A stretch of DNA of 64,000 nt from Rathayibacter oskolensis. Its GTDB lineage: Bacteria; Actinomycetota; Actinomycetes; Actinomycetales; Microbacteriaceae. Of this stretch, positions 16,612 through 27,215 are shown piece by piece. The position numbers and the translations under genes are program-made. The notes under the pieces were generated by a model. That model did no database searches. It was not told where the DNA came from and saw only the letters and a program-made list of their open reading frames with translations. Location of the stretch: the NCBI RefSeq assembly GCF_900177245.1, contig NZ_FXBM01000002.1:1216864-1280863 (forward strand), given 5' to 3'. Within the stretch, counting starts at the first letter, position 1. Every line of letters starts with the position of its first letter.

Positions 16612-16668
16612 CCACACCTGCGCATCGCACCCACTCCTCCAGATCGCACCGCCACCTGCAGACCGCAC
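16612..16668 (-). repeat. 19-bp tandem repeats, inverted half of the array
   Basis: Three 19-bp units (16612, 16631, 16650), for example CGCCACCTGCAGACCGCAC, which are reverse complements of the upstream units. The best-matched stretches (16572-16597 with 16643-16668) could form a stem of about 26 bp with a few mismatches. Confidence 0.85.
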
Positions 16669-16723
16669 TCCACGCCCCCGAAGAACCACCCGATCGACCC
16701 CCGGCCCCCCGCCGCCGACCCGA

Positions 16724-16729
16724 TACCCT
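16724..16729 (+). promoter_or_regulatory. -10 element, probable leaderless promoter of dapA
   Basis: TACCCT followed by 7 nt and the GTG at 16737. An ATG at 16731 is only 1 nt away, so the GTG is preferred as the start. Confidence 0.5.
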
Positions 16730-16736
16730 GATGACC

Positions 16737-17714
16737 GTGTCAACTCCGGAGAATCCTTTCGGCCAGGTCCTGGTCGCCCTGGTCACCCCGTTCACCGCCG
16801 ACGGCGAGGTCGATTGGCCCGGCGTCGAGAAGCACATCGACGACTGCATCGCGTCCGGAGCGGACGGCATCGTCGTCACCGGGACGACCGGCGAGACGAG
16901 CACCCTGACCGACCCCGAGAAGATCCGTCTCGTCGAGGTCGGGAAGTCGGTCGCCGCCGGGCGAGCCAGGATCATCACCGGAGGCGGCTCGAACGAGACC
17001 GCGCACGCCATGCAGCTCGCCCGTCAGAGCGAGAAGGCCGGCGCCGACGGCAACATGATCGTGACGCCCTACTACAACAAGCCGACCCAGGCCGGCATCC
17101 TGACGCACTTCCGGATGATCGCCGACGCGACCGACCTCCCCGTGATCCTCTACGACATCCCGGGTCGTACCGGCGTGCCGATCCGCTACGAGACGATCCT
17201 CCGCGCCGCCAAGCACCCCAACATCCTCGCGGTGAAGGACGCCAAGGGCGACCTGGCCGAGGTCAGCCGCGTGCTCAACCAGACCGATCTCCTCTACTTC
17301 TGCGGCGACGACGCGAACGTCCTCCCCGAGCTGGCGATCGGCGCCACCGGACTCATCGGCGTGACCGCGAACATCGCCGCCGCCCCCTACCGCACCATCG
17401 TCGACGCCGTGAACTCGGGCGACCTGCACGCGGCGACGCGGGCCCACCAGCAGCTCGAGCCGCTCGTGCGCGCCGTGATGACCCACGTCCCCGGAACGGT
17501 CGCGGCGAAGTACATCCTGCACGGCCTCGGCCGCATCTCCTCACCGCGCGTGCGCCTCCCTCTGGTGGGCCCCGAGGAGTCGGAGGCCGCGCTGATCGAG
17601 GACGAGCTGGGTCTCGTCCGCGACATCCCGGGCGTCGACTTCCGCAACTTCCGGCCCGACCGCAACGCCGCAGCCGGTGGCGCGCTGCCGAAGGTCGCGG
17701 GCACCACGCGCTGA
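16737..17714 (+). CDS. dapA: 4-hydroxy-tetrahydrodipicolinate synthase
   Basis: A 325-residue aldolase that condenses pyruvate with aspartate semialdehyde. The Schiff-base Lys lies in ILAVKDAKGD, the catalytic Tyr in VTPYYNKP, and the GTTGETSTL and LYDIPGRTGV motifs are intact. The C-terminus runs about 20 residues beyond the usual end (RPDRNAAAGGALPKVAG). The GTG start is set by the promoter spacing, and the repeat array occupies the space upstream. The next gene (rnj) follows by 46 bp with its own ribosome binding site. Confidence 0.95.
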   Translation: MSTPENPFGQVLVALVTPFTADGEVDWPGVEKHIDDCIASGADGIVVTGTTGETSTLTDPEKIRLVEVGKSVAAGRARIITGGGSNETAHAMQLARQSEKAGADGNMIVTPYYNKPTQAGILTHFRMIADATDLPVILYDIPGRTGVPIRYETILRAAKHPNILAVKDAKGDLAEVSRVLNQTDLLYFCGDDANVLPELAIGATGLIGVTANIAAAPYRTIVDAVNSGDLHAATRAHQQLEPLVRAVMTHVPGTVAAKYILHGLGRISSPRVRLPLVGPEESEAALIEDELGLVRDIPGVDFRNFRPDRNAAAGGALPKVAGTTR

Positions 17715-17760
17715 CGCCGCGGGAGCGGCTCCATCCGCCACGACGAACAGAGGAGGGCGC

Positions 17761-19437
17761 ATGCCCAGTCCCGTGATCACTCCGGCCCCGCTCGCGGCGG
17801 GCACCCTCCGCATCATCCCTCTCGGCGGTCTCGGCGAGATCGGGCGCAACATGACGATCTTCGAGATCGACGGCAAGATCCTCGTGGTCGACTGCGGCGT
17901 GCTGTTCCCCGAGGAGAACCAGCCCGGCGTCGACCTGATCCTCCCGGACTTCGGCCCGATCAAGGAACGCCTCGACGACATCGTCGGAGTCGTGCTGACC
18001 CACGGACACGAGGACCACATCGGAGCCGTTCCCTACCTCCTCCGGCTCAAGCGCGACATCCCGCTCATCGGCTTGACGCTCACACTCGCCCTCGTCGAGG
18101 CGAAGCTCAAGGAGCACCGGATCAAGCCCTACACCCTCGCCGTGAAGGAGGGGGACATCGAGAACCTCGGCCCCTTCGAGCTCGAGTTCGTGGCCGTGAA
18201 CCACTCCATCCCCGATGCCCTCGCCGTCGCGATCATCACCGACGCGGGCTCGGTCCTGCACACCGGCGACTTCAAGATGGACCAGCTGCCGCTGGACGGC
18301 CGCATCACCGACCTGCGCGCCTTCGCCCGGCTCGGCGAAGAGGGCATCGACCTGTTCATGGTCGACTCGACCAACGCCGACGTGCCCGGATTCACGCCCA
18401 GCGAGCGCGACATCGGCCCGGTCATCGAGGCGGTCATGGCGAAGGCGAAGCGGCGCGTGATCGTGGCGAGCTTCTCCAGTCACGTCCACCGCGTGCAGCA
18501 GGTGCTCGATGCGGCGCACGCGAACGGCCGCCGGGTCGCCCTCCTCGGCCGTTCGATGGTCCGCAACATGGGCATCGCGGCCGACCTCGGCTACCTCAGG
18601 GTGCCGCCGGGCGTGCTGATCGACGTCAAGAAGGCCGGAGACATCCCCGAGGATCAGATCGTCTACATGTCCACCGGGTCGCAGGGCGAGCCGATGGCGG
18701 TGCTCAGCAGGATGGCCAACCGCGATCACCAGATCGAGCCGGGGGAGGGCGACACCGTCATCCTCGCGTCGAGCCTCATCCCGGGCAACGAGAACGCCGT
18801 CTACCGCGTCATCAACGGCCTGACCAAGCTCGGCGCGACCGTCGTGCACAAGGGCAACGCCAAGGTGCACGTCTCGGGTCACGCCGCGGCCGGCGAGCTG
18901 ATCTACTGCTACAACATCCTCAAGCCGCTCAACGTGATGCCGGTCCACGGCGAGTACCGCCACCTGGTGGCCAACGCGAAGCTCGCCATGGCCACCGGCA
19001 TCGAGGAGGAGAACACGATCATCGCCGAGGACGGCACCGTGATCGACCTCCTCGACGGGAAGGCCACCGTCGTCGGGCAGCTCGACCTCGGCTTCGTCTA
19101 CGTCGACGGATCGTCGGTGGGCGAGATCACCGACGCCGACCTGAAGGACCGCCGGATCCTCGGCGAGGAGGGCTTCATCTCGATCATCGTCGTCGTCGAG
19201 GCGGGGACCGGGCGGATCGTCGTCGGACCGGAGATCCACGCGAAGGGCTTCGCCGAGGACGACAGCGTCTTCGACGAGGTCAAGCCGCGCATCGCGAGAG
19301 CCCTCGAGGAGGCGGTGCAGAACGGTGCGAGCGACCCGCACGCCCTCTCGCAGAGCGTCCGTCGCGTCGTCGGCCGCTGGGTGAACACCAGCTACCGACG
19401 GCGTCCGATGATCGTCCCGCTGGTCATCGAGGCCTGA
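17761..19437 (+). CDS. rnj: Ribonuclease J
   Basis: A 558-residue metallo-beta-lactamase/beta-CASP ribonuclease with 5'-3' exo- and endonuclease activity in mRNA decay and rRNA maturation. The zinc motif HGHEDHIGA, VLHTGDFKMD, the beta-CASP segment SFSSHVHRVQQVLD and the late motif HVSGHAAAGEL are all present. The ATG at 17761 has AGGAGG 8-9 bases upstream. It follows dapA, a linkage common in actinobacteria. Confidence 0.96.
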   Translation: MPSPVITPAPLAAGTLRIIPLGGLGEIGRNMTIFEIDGKILVVDCGVLFPEENQPGVDLILPDFGPIKERLDDIVGVVLTHGHEDHIGAVPYLLRLKRDIPLIGLTLTLALVEAKLKEHRIKPYTLAVKEGDIENLGPFELEFVAVNHSIPDALAVAIITDAGSVLHTGDFKMDQLPLDGRITDLRAFARLGEEGIDLFMVDSTNADVPGFTPSERDIGPVIEAVMAKAKRRVIVASFSSHVHRVQQVLDAAHANGRRVALLGRSMVRNMGIAADLGYLRVPPGVLIDVKKAGDIPEDQIVYMSTGSQGEPMAVLSRMANRDHQIEPGEGDTVILASSLIPGNENAVYRVINGLTKLGATVVHKGNAKVHVSGHAAAGELIYCYNILKPLNVMPVHGEYRHLVANAKLAMATGIEEENTIIAEDGTVIDLLDGKATVVGQLDLGFVYVDGSSVGEITDADLKDRRILGEEGFISIIVVVEAGTGRIVVGPEIHAKGFAEDDSVFDEVKPRIARALEEAVQNGASDPHALSQSVRRVVGRWVNTSYRRRPMIVPLVIEA

Positions 19438-19537
19438 GGGGCGGCGGCGCAGGAGCCTCCGGCTGGTCGTCCGCCCCGCGAGCGGGCACACTGTCCACGG
19501 GGGAACCGCCGTCCACTCCGTCCGTCCGGAGGTCCGC

Positions 19538-20026
19538 TTGGACTACTCGATCCGTTCCGCCCGTCCCGAGGACGGCCCGTTCCTCGCCGACATGCTCGTC
19601 GAGGCGGCCAACGGGAACGGGACCTCCGCCCGGACGAGGGTCGACGTGCTCGCCGAGGAGGCGACCCGTCGCTACGTCGCGGGCTGGCCTCGGCCCGGCG
19701 ACCTCGGCTCCGTCGCCGAGACCGCGGACGGCGAGCGGATCGGCGCCTGCTGGTCGCGCCTGTTCACGTCCGCGTCCCCCGGTCGCGGCTTCATCGCGGC
19801 GGGGGTCCCGGAGCTCACCCTCGGGGTCCGGCCCGTGCACCGGGCGCAGGGGGTCGGGCGGTCCCTGCTCCGGGCCGTGGTGGCGCAGGGCCGGGCCGCG
19901 GGGTACGCGCGCCTCTCGCTCTCGGTGGCGAGCGGCAACTTCGCCCGCCGTCTCTACGTGAGCGAGGGCTTCTCGGTCGTGGCCGACCGGGGCGACGCCG
20001 AGACGATGGTCGCGCTGCTGCGCTGA
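19538..20026 (+). CDS. GNAT-family N-acetyltransferase
   Basis: A 162-residue acetyltransferase; the acetyl-CoA motif is [19 protein letters not shown], followed by [20 protein letters not shown]. The start is TTG, supported by GGAGG at 19528-19532. It lies between rnj and ftsK. The acceptor substrate is unknown. Confidence 0.87.
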   Translation: MDYSIRSARPEDGPFLADMLVEAANGNGTSARTRVDVLAEEATRRYVAGWPRPGDLGSVAETADGERIGACWSRLFTSASPGRGFIAAGVPELTLGVRPVHRAQGVGRSLLRAVVAQGRAAGYARLSLSVASGNFARRLYVSEGFSVVADRGDAETMVALLR

Positions 20027-20073
20027 GGCGCGGTCCGTCGGCGCGGGTCCGCGGTGATGACGGAGGCGGCGGG

Positions 20074-20079
20074 TACGGT
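20074..20079 (+). promoter_or_regulatory. -10 element, probable leaderless promoter of ftsK
   Basis: TACGGT followed by 6 nt and the ATG at 20086. Confidence 0.5.
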
Positions 20080-20085
20080 GGCCTC

Positions 20086-22944
20086 ATGGCGACGAGCACC
20101 AAGACGACCTCCCGTGGGCGCGGGAGCGCGTCCGCGCGCTCCGGCGCGGCACGTTCCGGCCGCGGCTCGGGGCGGGGAGCCGCAGAGAAGGCGACCGTCG
20201 CCTTCGACTCGGCTCCGCGAGCGAACCTCGTCGTCCGGTTCTGGATGACGCTGGCGCACGTGGTCGGGGGCGCCGCGCGCGCCCTGGGGCCCGAGAGGCT
20301 CGCGAAGGAGGAGCGCCGCGACGGCGTCCCCTTCCTCCTCGTCCTCCTCGCGGTCTCCGGAGCGGTGGTCGAGTGGTTCCTGGCGACCGATCCAGTGGCC
20401 CAGGTCCTCGACGCCTGGAGCTTCGGGGGGCTCTTCGGGCGGGTGGCCTACGTCCTGCCCGTCGTCCTCCTCCTCTTCGCGCTCTGGCTCTTCCGCCACC
20501 CCAGCTCCGTCGACGACAACGGCCGCATCGGGGTGGGCCTGACCTTCCTCCTCGTCGCCTCCGCGGGGATCTGCCACGCCCACCTCGGCACCCCGCAGCC
20601 GGGCGAGGGCATCGACCGGATGGCCGCGGCCGGCGGCGTGCTCGGCTGGCTCGTCGGCGCCCCGCTGGTCGCGATCGCGACGGTCCCCGGAGCCACGGTG
20701 CTGCTCTCGGCGGTCATCCTGCTCTCGCTGTTCATCATCACCAAGACGCCGCCGAACCGTGTCGGTGCCCGCTCGCGCGAGCTCTACTCCTACCTGTTCG
20801 GCACGCCGGTCCTCGACGACGAGGAGCGTGCGCGCCTGAAGGCCGAGAAGGCCGCGGCCAGGGCCGCCTCGAAGGCCGAGGCGGAGGACGAGCAGGCCGA
20901 CGGGGGAGAGCTGCCGTGGTGGCGCCGCACCGACTCGGGTCGTGAGGACGACCCGACGGTGCAGGCCGAGCTGCCCCTCGACTCCCTCACCGAGGTCATC
21001 GACGAGCCCCGGGGCCGTCGCGGGCGCGCCAAGGGGTTCGACACCGCACTGGAGGAGCGCGACGAGCCCGTCGATCCGCCCACCCGCTCCTTCGCTACGG
21101 AGGTGATCTCGGAGGCGGAGAGCGCAGAGGCCGCGCTCGCCCGCTTCGACGAGCGGTCCTCGACCCGGGCGGCCGTCGGCGTCGTCGACGACGACGCCAC
21201 CGACGTGATCCGGCTCGACGACCTCGACGTGGCTCCGGCCGTGCCTGTCCCGCCGGTGCTCGCGACCGGACCGATCGCACCCCTCCCCGAGGCCGATGCG
21301 ACGGCCGACTTCGACTCCTCCTTCGAGGACGACGCCCCCTACCGGCTGCCATCGGCCGCGGCCCTGTCGACGGGGACCCCGTCGAAGGCCCGCTCGGCCG
21401 CGAACGACGAGATGGTGCGGGCGCTCACCGAGGTCCTGCGCCAGTTCAACGTCGACGCCACCGTCACCGGGTTCTCGCGCGGGCCGACCGTCACGCGCTA
21501 CGAGATCGAGCTCGGGCCGGGCGTCAAGGTCGAGCGCGTGACGGCGCTCAGCAAGAACCTCTCCTATGCCGTCGCGAGCAACGAGGTACGCATCCTCTCG
21601 CCGATCCCCGGCAAGAGCGCGATCGGCGTCGAGATCCCGAACACCGACCGCGAGATCGTCTCACTGGGCGATGTGCTGCGCTCCCCGGCGTCCACGACGT
21701 CGACGCACCCGATGACGATCGGCGTGGGCAAGGACGTCGAGGGCGGCTACGTCGTCGCCAACCTGGCGAAGATGCCCCACCTGCTCGTCGCGGGCTCGAC
21801 GGGCTCCGGGAAGTCGAGCTTCGTCAACTCGATGATCACGAGCCTCCTGATGCGCGCCCGCCCCCAGGACGTCCGGATGGTCCTGATCGACCCCAAGCGC
21901 GTCGAGCTGACGATCTACGGAGGTGTCCCGCACCTCATCACGCCCATCATCACGAACCCCAAGAAGGCGGCCGAGGCGCTGCAGTGGGTCGTGAAAGAGA
22001 TGGACATGCGCTACGACGACCTCGCATCGTTCGGCTTCCGCCACATCGACGATTTCAACGCCGCCGTCCGCGGTGGCGATCTGAAGCTCCCGGCCGGCAG
22101 CAATCGCGTCCTGAAGCCCTACCCCTACCTCCTGGTCGTCGTCGACGAGCTCGCCGATCTGATGATGGTCGCCCCCCGCGACGTCGAGGACTCCATCGTC
22201 CGCATCACCCAGCTCGCCCGCGCCTCCGGGATCCACCTGGTCCTCGCGACGCAGCGACCGAGCGTCGACGTGGTCACCGGTCTGATCAAGGCGAACGTGC
22301 CCAGCCGACTGGCCTTCGCGGTGACCAGCGTCACCGACTCGCGGGTCATCCTCGACCAGCCCGGCGCCGACAAGCTGATCGGCCAGGGCGACGGGCTCTT
22401 CCTCCCGATGGGGACGAACAAGCCCATGCGGGTGCAGGGCGCGTGGGTCCGCGAGGACGAGATCGCGAAGGTCGTCGAGCACGTGACGCGCCAGGCGCAG
22501 CCCGACTACCGCCAGGACATCACCGTGCAGGCGCAGCGCAAGGAGGTCGACTCCGACATCGGCGACGACCTCGAACTGCTGATCGCGGCGGCCGAGCTGG
22601 TCGTGAGCACCCAGTTCGGATCGACGTCGATGCTGCAGCGCAAGCTCCGCGTCGGCTTCGCCAAGGCCGGCCGCCTGATGGACCTCCTCGAGTCCCGCGA
22701 GGTGGTCGGTCCCTCCGAGGGGTCGAAGGCTCGCGACGTGCTCGTCACCGGCGAGCAGCTGCCGGGTGTCCTCGCACGGATGCGGGGCGAGGAGCCCGAC
22801 GGTCCCGCAGCGGCGCCGTCCGCGGTCGCAGCGGACCCCTACGAGGATCCGCTCGCCGAGCCGGTCGGTCCTGCGGCCACCGACTACCACGACGACGACG
22901 AGGGGTCCGGCGACGACGCCTGGGCACTCACCGGGCGCGACTGA
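20086..22944 (+). CDS. ftsK: DNA translocase FtsK/SpoIIIE
   Basis: A 952-residue septal DNA pump that clears chromosome ends during division. Residues 1-45 are basic and Ser/Gly-rich; four membrane helices follow (about 80-225); the linker (230-430) is acidic; then come the alpha/beta motor with Walker A ([15 protein letters not shown]) and Walker B ([14 protein letters not shown]), and a C-terminal gamma winged helix ([20 protein letters not shown]) that reads DNA polarity sequences. The acidic C-tail ends in [13 protein letters not shown]. pgsA and pncC follow in the same direction. Confidence 0.96.
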   Translation: MATSTKTTSRGRGSASARSGAARSGRGSGRGAAEKATVAFDSAPRANLVVRFWMTLAHVVGGAARALGPERLAKEERRDGVPFLLVLLAVSGAVVEWFLATDPVAQVLDAWSFGGLFGRVAYVLPVVLLLFALWLFRHPSSVDDNGRIGVGLTFLLVASAGICHAHLGTPQPGEGIDRMAAAGGVLGWLVGAPLVAIATVPGATVLLSAVILLSLFIITKTPPNRVGARSRELYSYLFGTPVLDDEERARLKAEKAAARAASKAEAEDEQADGGELPWWRRTDSGREDDPTVQAELPLDSLTEVIDEPRGRRGRAKGFDTALEERDEPVDPPTRSFATEVISEAESAEAALARFDERSSTRAAVGVVDDDATDVIRLDDLDVAPAVPVPPVLATGPIAPLPEADATADFDSSFEDDAPYRLPSAAALSTGTPSKARSAANDEMVRALTEVLRQFNVDATVTGFSRGPTVTRYEIELGPGVKVERVTALSKNLSYAVASNEVRILSPIPGKSAIGVEIPNTDREIVSLGDVLRSPASTTSTHPMTIGVGKDVEGGYVVANLAKMPHLLVAGSTGSGKSSFVNSMITSLLMRARPQDVRMVLIDPKRVELTIYGGVPHLITPIITNPKKAAEALQWVVKEMDMRYDDLASFGFRHIDDFNAAVRGGDLKLPAGSNRVLKPYPYLLVVVDELADLMMVAPRDVEDSIVRITQLARASGIHLVLATQRPSVDVVTGLIKANVPSRLAFAVTSVTDSRVILDQPGADKLIGQGDGLFLPMGTNKPMRVQGAWVREDEIAKVVEHVTRQAQPDYRQDITVQAQRKEVDSDIGDDLELLIAAAELVVSTQFGSTSMLQRKLRVGFAKAGRLMDLLESREVVGPSEGSKARDVLVTGEQLPGVLARMRGEEPDGPAAAPSAVAADPYEDPLAEPVGPAATDYHDDDEGSGDDAWALTGRD

Positions 22945-22994
22945 CCCGTGCAGCTGCGCAGCGACACCGAGACCACCCTCGACGACGGAGCACG

Positions 22995-23597
22995 ATGAGC
23001 ACCCCCACCGCCGGAGCGGCCGCCCGCTCGGGCAACTGGAATCTCCCCAACGCGATCACCGTCGTCCGGATCCTCCTCGCACCGCTCTTCTTCTGGATGC
23101 TGCTCGCCGACGACGGAGCCGACAGCGGTCTCCGGATCGCCGCCGCGCTGCTGTTCATCGTCGCGATCGCGACCGACGGGATCGACGGGCACATCGCGCG
23201 AAGCCGCGGGCTCGTGACCGATCTGGGGAAGCTCCTCGACCCGATCGCCGACAAGGTGCTGACCGGGGCGGCCCTCATCGGGCTCTCGATCCTCGGCGAG
23301 CTGCCGTGGTGGGTGACCGTCGTGATCCTCGTCCGCGAGGTCGGCATCACGATCTTCCGCATGGCGGTCCTCTCCGACCGCGTCATCCCGGCCTCGCGAG
23401 GGGGGAAGCTGAAGACGATCGTGCAGTCCGTCGCCCTCTCCCTGGCCCTCCTCCCGCTGTGGGCCGTGCTCGGCGAGTGGGTGCACTGGCTGAACGGCAT
23501 CACGATGACGGCGGCACTCGTCCTGACCGTGGTGACGGGGATCGACTATCTCGCGGATGCGGCGCGGCAGAGCCGAGCCGCCCGCAAGCGCCCGTGA
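22995..23597 (+). CDS. pgsA: CDP-diacylglycerol-glycerol-3-phosphate 3-phosphatidyltransferase
   Basis: A 200-residue membrane enzyme of phosphatidylglycerol synthesis. The CDP-alcohol phosphotransferase signature DGxxAR-x8-G-x3-D-x3-D is complete (DGHIARSRGLVTDLGKLLDP followed by IAD). Four to six hydrophobic helices are seen. The start ATG at 22995 has GGAG upstream. The stop overlaps the next gene start by 4 bp. In actinobacteria several paralogs exist, so the exact alcohol acceptor is a family-level inference. Confidence 0.9.
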   Translation: MSTPTAGAAARSGNWNLPNAITVVRILLAPLFFWMLLADDGADSGLRIAAALLFIVAIATDGIDGHIARSRGLVTDLGKLLDPIADKVLTGAALIGLSILGELPWWVTVVILVREVGITIFRMAVLSDRVIPASRGGKLKTIVQSVALSLALLPLWAVLGEWVHWLNGITMTAALVLTVVTGIDYLADAARQSRAARKRP

Positions 23598-24079
23598 CCG
23601 CCGGGCCGCTGGTCGCGGCGATGGCCCGCGGAGGGCTCGGCCTCGCGATCGCCGAGTCCCTCACGGGCGGAGCCGTGAGCTCGGCGGTCGTCGACGTCCC
23701 GGGAGCATCCGGGGTCCACCGCGGAGCGATCGTGAGCTACGCCACCGACCTCAAGCACCGCCTGCTGGGCGTCGACGCCGCCCTGCTCGAGGCGGAGGGT
23801 CCCGTGCACCCGGAGGTGGCTCTGCAGATGGCGCGCGGGGTCGTCGCCGCGCTGGGCGCGACGGGGCAGCGGACGGTCGGAGTCGCGACCACCGGTGTGG
23901 CGGGGCCCGACCCGCAGGGTGACGCCGCCGTCGGGACGGTCTTCGTCGCGGCCGTGCTCGGCCGGGACGAGCGGGTGCGCGAACTGCACGCCGACGGGGA
24001 TCGCGCGTCGATCAGAACCGCCGCCGTCGACGCCGCGCTGGCCCTCGCCGCCGAGGTCGTCGCCGACTCCACCCGATGA
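23594..24079 (+). CDS. pncC: Nicotinamide-nucleotide amidohydrolase (CinA C-terminal family)
   Basis: A 161-residue stand-alone CinA C-terminal domain that deamidates nicotinamide mononucleotide for NAD recycling. Conserved segments AESLTGGAVSSAVVDVPG, VSYATDLK and GVATTGVAGPDPQG contain the catalytic Ser and Lys region. The GTG start overlaps pgsA by 4 bp. The N-terminal CinA molybdopterin-like domain is absent, as is usual for this operon. Confidence 0.93.
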   Translation: MTAGPLVAAMARGGLGLAIAESLTGGAVSSAVVDVPGASGVHRGAIVSYATDLKHRLLGVDAALLEAEGPVHPEVALQMARGVVAALGATGQRTVGVATTGVAGPDPQGDAAVGTVFVAAVLGRDERVRELHADGDRASIRTAAVDAALALAAEVVADSTR

Positions 24080-24197
24080 TCTCCTGACCGTCTCGGATCC
24101 GGCGACCGTCGTCGGAATGCCCAGCGTTTCGCCCCGGTTACATCTGGCGTCGCTCACACGCAAAGTCCAGTCATCCGGTATTAGAGTCGACACACAC

Positions 24198-24226
24198 GAA
24201 CCGGGTAGTGAACAGCTATCCGGTTC
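24198..24226. promoter_or_regulatory. Palindromic operator upstream of clgR
   Basis: Inverted repeat with 11-nt arms GAACCGGGTAG and CTATCCGGTTC (one mismatch) and a 7-nt spacer. A further half-site, ATCCGGTA, lies at 24173-24180 beside a TAGAGT -10-like hexamer. The position suggests autoregulation or control by another repressor. Confidence 0.5.
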
Positions 24227-24316
24227 CTTCGTACTCAGCCCCTTCGAGCAAGTGCTCCGGCATTTATCGTGGTTTCGCTGTACGAGGACGCGGTTGACGT
24301 GGAGAAGGAGGGTCCA

Positions 24317-24625
24317 GTGGTTCTAGTTCGTCAGGAGATCGGCGATGTCCTCAGGGACTTTCGCCTGCAGAAGGGTCGTACGCTCCGTCAGGTGGCGAGC
24401 AAGGCGAGCGTTGCGCTCGGCTACCTGAGCGAGGTCGAACGCGGTCAGAAGGAGGCCTCCTCGGAGATCCTCGCCTCTGTCGCCGACGCCCTCGACACCC
24501 CTATCTCGGTGATCATGCGAGAGGTCGGCGATCGCCTCGCCGTCATCGAGGGGATCGACACGATCCCCGACACCATCCCGGCCGACATGGTCGCCGGATT
24601 CGACGCGGATCTCGTCGCTCAGTAG
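24317..24625 (+). CDS. clgR: XRE-family regulator ClgR
   Basis: A 102-residue helix-turn-helix activator (RTLRQVASKASVALGYLSEV then ERGQKEASSEILASVADAL). In actinobacteria ClgR switches on clp protease, lon and other proteostasis genes and is itself degraded by Clp. The GTG start at 24317 is set by AAGGAGGG (24304-24312); an upstream Met at 24269 would add 16 residues. Residues 70-102 are an acidic tail. It stands alone between pncC and DUF3046 and ends in front of a strong terminator. Confidence 0.9.
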   Translation: MVLVRQEIGDVLRDFRLQKGRTLRQVASKASVALGYLSEVERGQKEASSEILASVADALDTPISVIMREVGDRLAVIEGIDTIPDTIPADMVAGFDADLVAQ

Positions 24626-24665
24626 CGGCTCCGCCCCGCCCATCCATCCACCGCACCCGTTCTCC

Positions 24666-24703
24666 CCGAAGGGCGCTGGAGCTCCGGCTCCGGCGCCCTT
24701 CGG
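24666..24703 (+). terminator. Terminator after clgR
   Basis: Left arm CCGAAGGGCGC and GGAGC pair with GCTCC and GCGCCCTTCGG around a TCCG loop, with one T-G mismatch. No T-tract. Confidence 0.85.
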
Positions 24704-24730
24704 CGTTCCCGGCGAGCATTCGCCACCGGT

Positions 24731-24736
24731 TAGCGT
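24731..24736 (+). promoter_or_regulatory. -10 element, probable leaderless promoter of the DUF3046 gene
   Basis: TAGCGT followed by 6 nt and the ATG at 24743. Confidence 0.5.
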
Positions 24737-24742
24737 TGTGCC

Positions 24743-24967
24743 ATGCGATTGAGCGAGTTCCGGCAGCTGGTGGACGACGAGTTCGGTGCGTCCTACGCGC
24801 GGGTGCTCGTCTCCGACCTGGTGCTGACCGAGCTCGACGGACGCACTGCGGAGCAGGCTCTCCGCGACGGCGAGGAGGCGCGCGAGGTGTGGCTCGCGCT
24901 CTGCCGGGCGAACGACGTGCCCGAGGCCCGCTGGCACGGGATCGACCCGAAGAAGCGGAACCGCTGA
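24743..24967 (+). CDS. DUF3046 protein
   Basis: A 74-residue protein with the DUF3046 pattern (MRLSEFRQLVDDEFG; ARVLVSDLVLTELDGRTAEQA; ending VPEARWHGIDPKKR). It is found almost exclusively upstream of recA in actinobacteria, as here. No enzymatic residues are recognisable. Function unknown. Confidence 0.9.
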   Translation: MRLSEFRQLVDDEFGASYARVLVSDLVLTELDGRTAEQALRDGEEAREVWLALCRANDVPEARWHGIDPKKRNR

Positions 24968-25275
24968 GGACATCGCCGAGCCGCTGGCCGAAGTCGTGTT
25001 CGACACGCCGCGCGCCCATCATCGAATCCCTGTTCGATCGGGTCTAGGCTCCTCACCAGAAGCAGGAACGCCCCGTACTCCACGGAGGCGCTCGTGCTCG
25101 GCCCCGATGTCGGAGGTCGGGCGTACCGTCGGGAACAAGTCGACGGACCTGCTTCACCGCCTTGTCGCAGCCGGCCGGCGCCGCACCGATCGATCCCGAT
25201 CGACGCGGCGGCACCCACCGGCACGACGCGACAGCCTGTAGGCGATACCACCACGAGCACGAGAGCGAGAAGGCC
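24968..25275 (+). promoter_or_regulatory. recA promoter region and long leader
   Basis: About 308 bp without a gene. It contains the LexA box and -10 described separately; transcription would start near 25057, leaving a 5' leader of about 220 nt. No further gene or strong hairpin is evident in the leader. Confidence 0.6.
25022..25037. promoter_or_regulatory. LexA (SOS) box of recA
   Basis: TCGAATCCCTGTTCGA matches the actinobacterial consensus TCGAAC-N4-GTTCGA in 11 of 12 positions. It covers the -35 position (TCGAAT) of a promoter whose -10 is TAGGCT at 25045-25050 with 17-bp spacing. Confidence 0.85.
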
Positions 25276-26343
<1,068 letters not shown>

Positions 26344-26346
26344 ACC

Positions 26347-27168
26347 GTGGGGGAGGAGGTCACGGAGGGGACCGGCGGCCGCCCCGTGGCCTTCCTGCCC
26401 TGGGTCACCGACGAGCAGGCGGATCCCGCACGGTCGAGGGCCCGGTCGCGGGCCGATCACCCCGGTGCGTCCCGTCCGGGTTCTGCGCCGGTCGGCGACT
26501 CCGGAGTCGATCGGATCGCCGAGTTGTCCGCCCACGTGGCGCGACGGAGCCCGTCCGCGATCTCCGAGCGCGACGCGTCTGCTCACGACGGACGGTCCGC
26601 GACCGACGCGTCGGCGGCCGAAGAAGCGGATGTCGAGACGAACGACACCGAGACGCTCGACACCGAGGCGTTCGATGCCGAGACGATCGATCCCGAGCAG
26701 ATCGCCGATCGGATCGTGCGGGGCCTGTCCCGCAAGAGCCTGTCGGTCGCCGAGGTCGAGGCTCGCCTCTACACCGAGGGGGTCGCCGAGAAGGACGCGC
26801 TCGAGATCGTCGAGCGCTTCACCCGCTTCGGCTACCTCGACGACTACCGGATGGCCGAGGAGCTGGTGGCGTCCCTCCGCGAGCGGAAGAAGCTGGGGCG
26901 CTCGTCGATCCAGCAGGAGCTCCGCTCGCGCAAGCTCGACCCTGAGGCCGTCGCGACGGCGCTCGACGAACTCGACGGCGACGACGAGTACCGCACGGCG
27001 CTCGAGCTCGCCCGCAAGCGCCTCCCGAGCCTGCGTTCGCTGTCGGACGAGGTCGCCGAACGGCGCCTGACCGGCTTCCTGGCGCGGCGCGGCTACGCCG
27101 GTGCGCTCGTGCAGCGGGTGGTGCGCGAGACCGTCCGCCGGCCCGGTTCGAGCGTCCGTTTCCACTGA
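26347..27168 (+). CDS. recX: Regulatory protein RecX with long acidic N-terminal extension
   Basis: A 273-residue RecX. The conserved helical repeats occupy about residues 118-273 ([63 protein letters not shown]). The first 115 residues are extra and mostly disordered-looking, with four near-repeats of the form DTE/DAE/DPE ([20 protein letters not shown]). The GTG start directly follows the recA stop; no good internal start with a ribosome binding site is evident, so the extension may be real. RecX binds RecA filaments and inhibits strand exchange. Confidence 0.9.
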   Translation: MGEEVTEGTGGRPVAFLPWVTDEQADPARSRARSRADHPGASRPGSAPVGDSGVDRIAELSAHVARRSPSAISERDASAHDGRSATDASAAEEADVETNDTETLDTEAFDAETIDPEQIADRIVRGLSRKSLSVAEVEARLYTEGVAEKDALEIVERFTRFGYLDDYRMAEELVASLRERKKLGRSSIQQELRSRKLDPEAVATALDELDGDDEYRTALELARKRLPSLRSLSDEVAERRLTGFLARRGYAGALVQRVVRETVRRPGSSVRFH

Positions 27169-27201
27169 GGGCGGCGGGCGGGGTGCTGAGCCACCGGCGC
27201 G

Positions 27202-27207
27202 TAGAAT
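27202..27207 (+). promoter_or_regulatory. -10 element, probable leaderless promoter of miaB
   Basis: TAGAAT followed by 8 nt and the ATG at 27216. Confidence 0.45.
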
Positions 27208-27215
27208 CGCCTCCC

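Noticed and set aside
17353-19491. Minus-strand open frame opposite rnj
   Set aside because: Acidic repetitive translation antisense to RNase J; no start signal.
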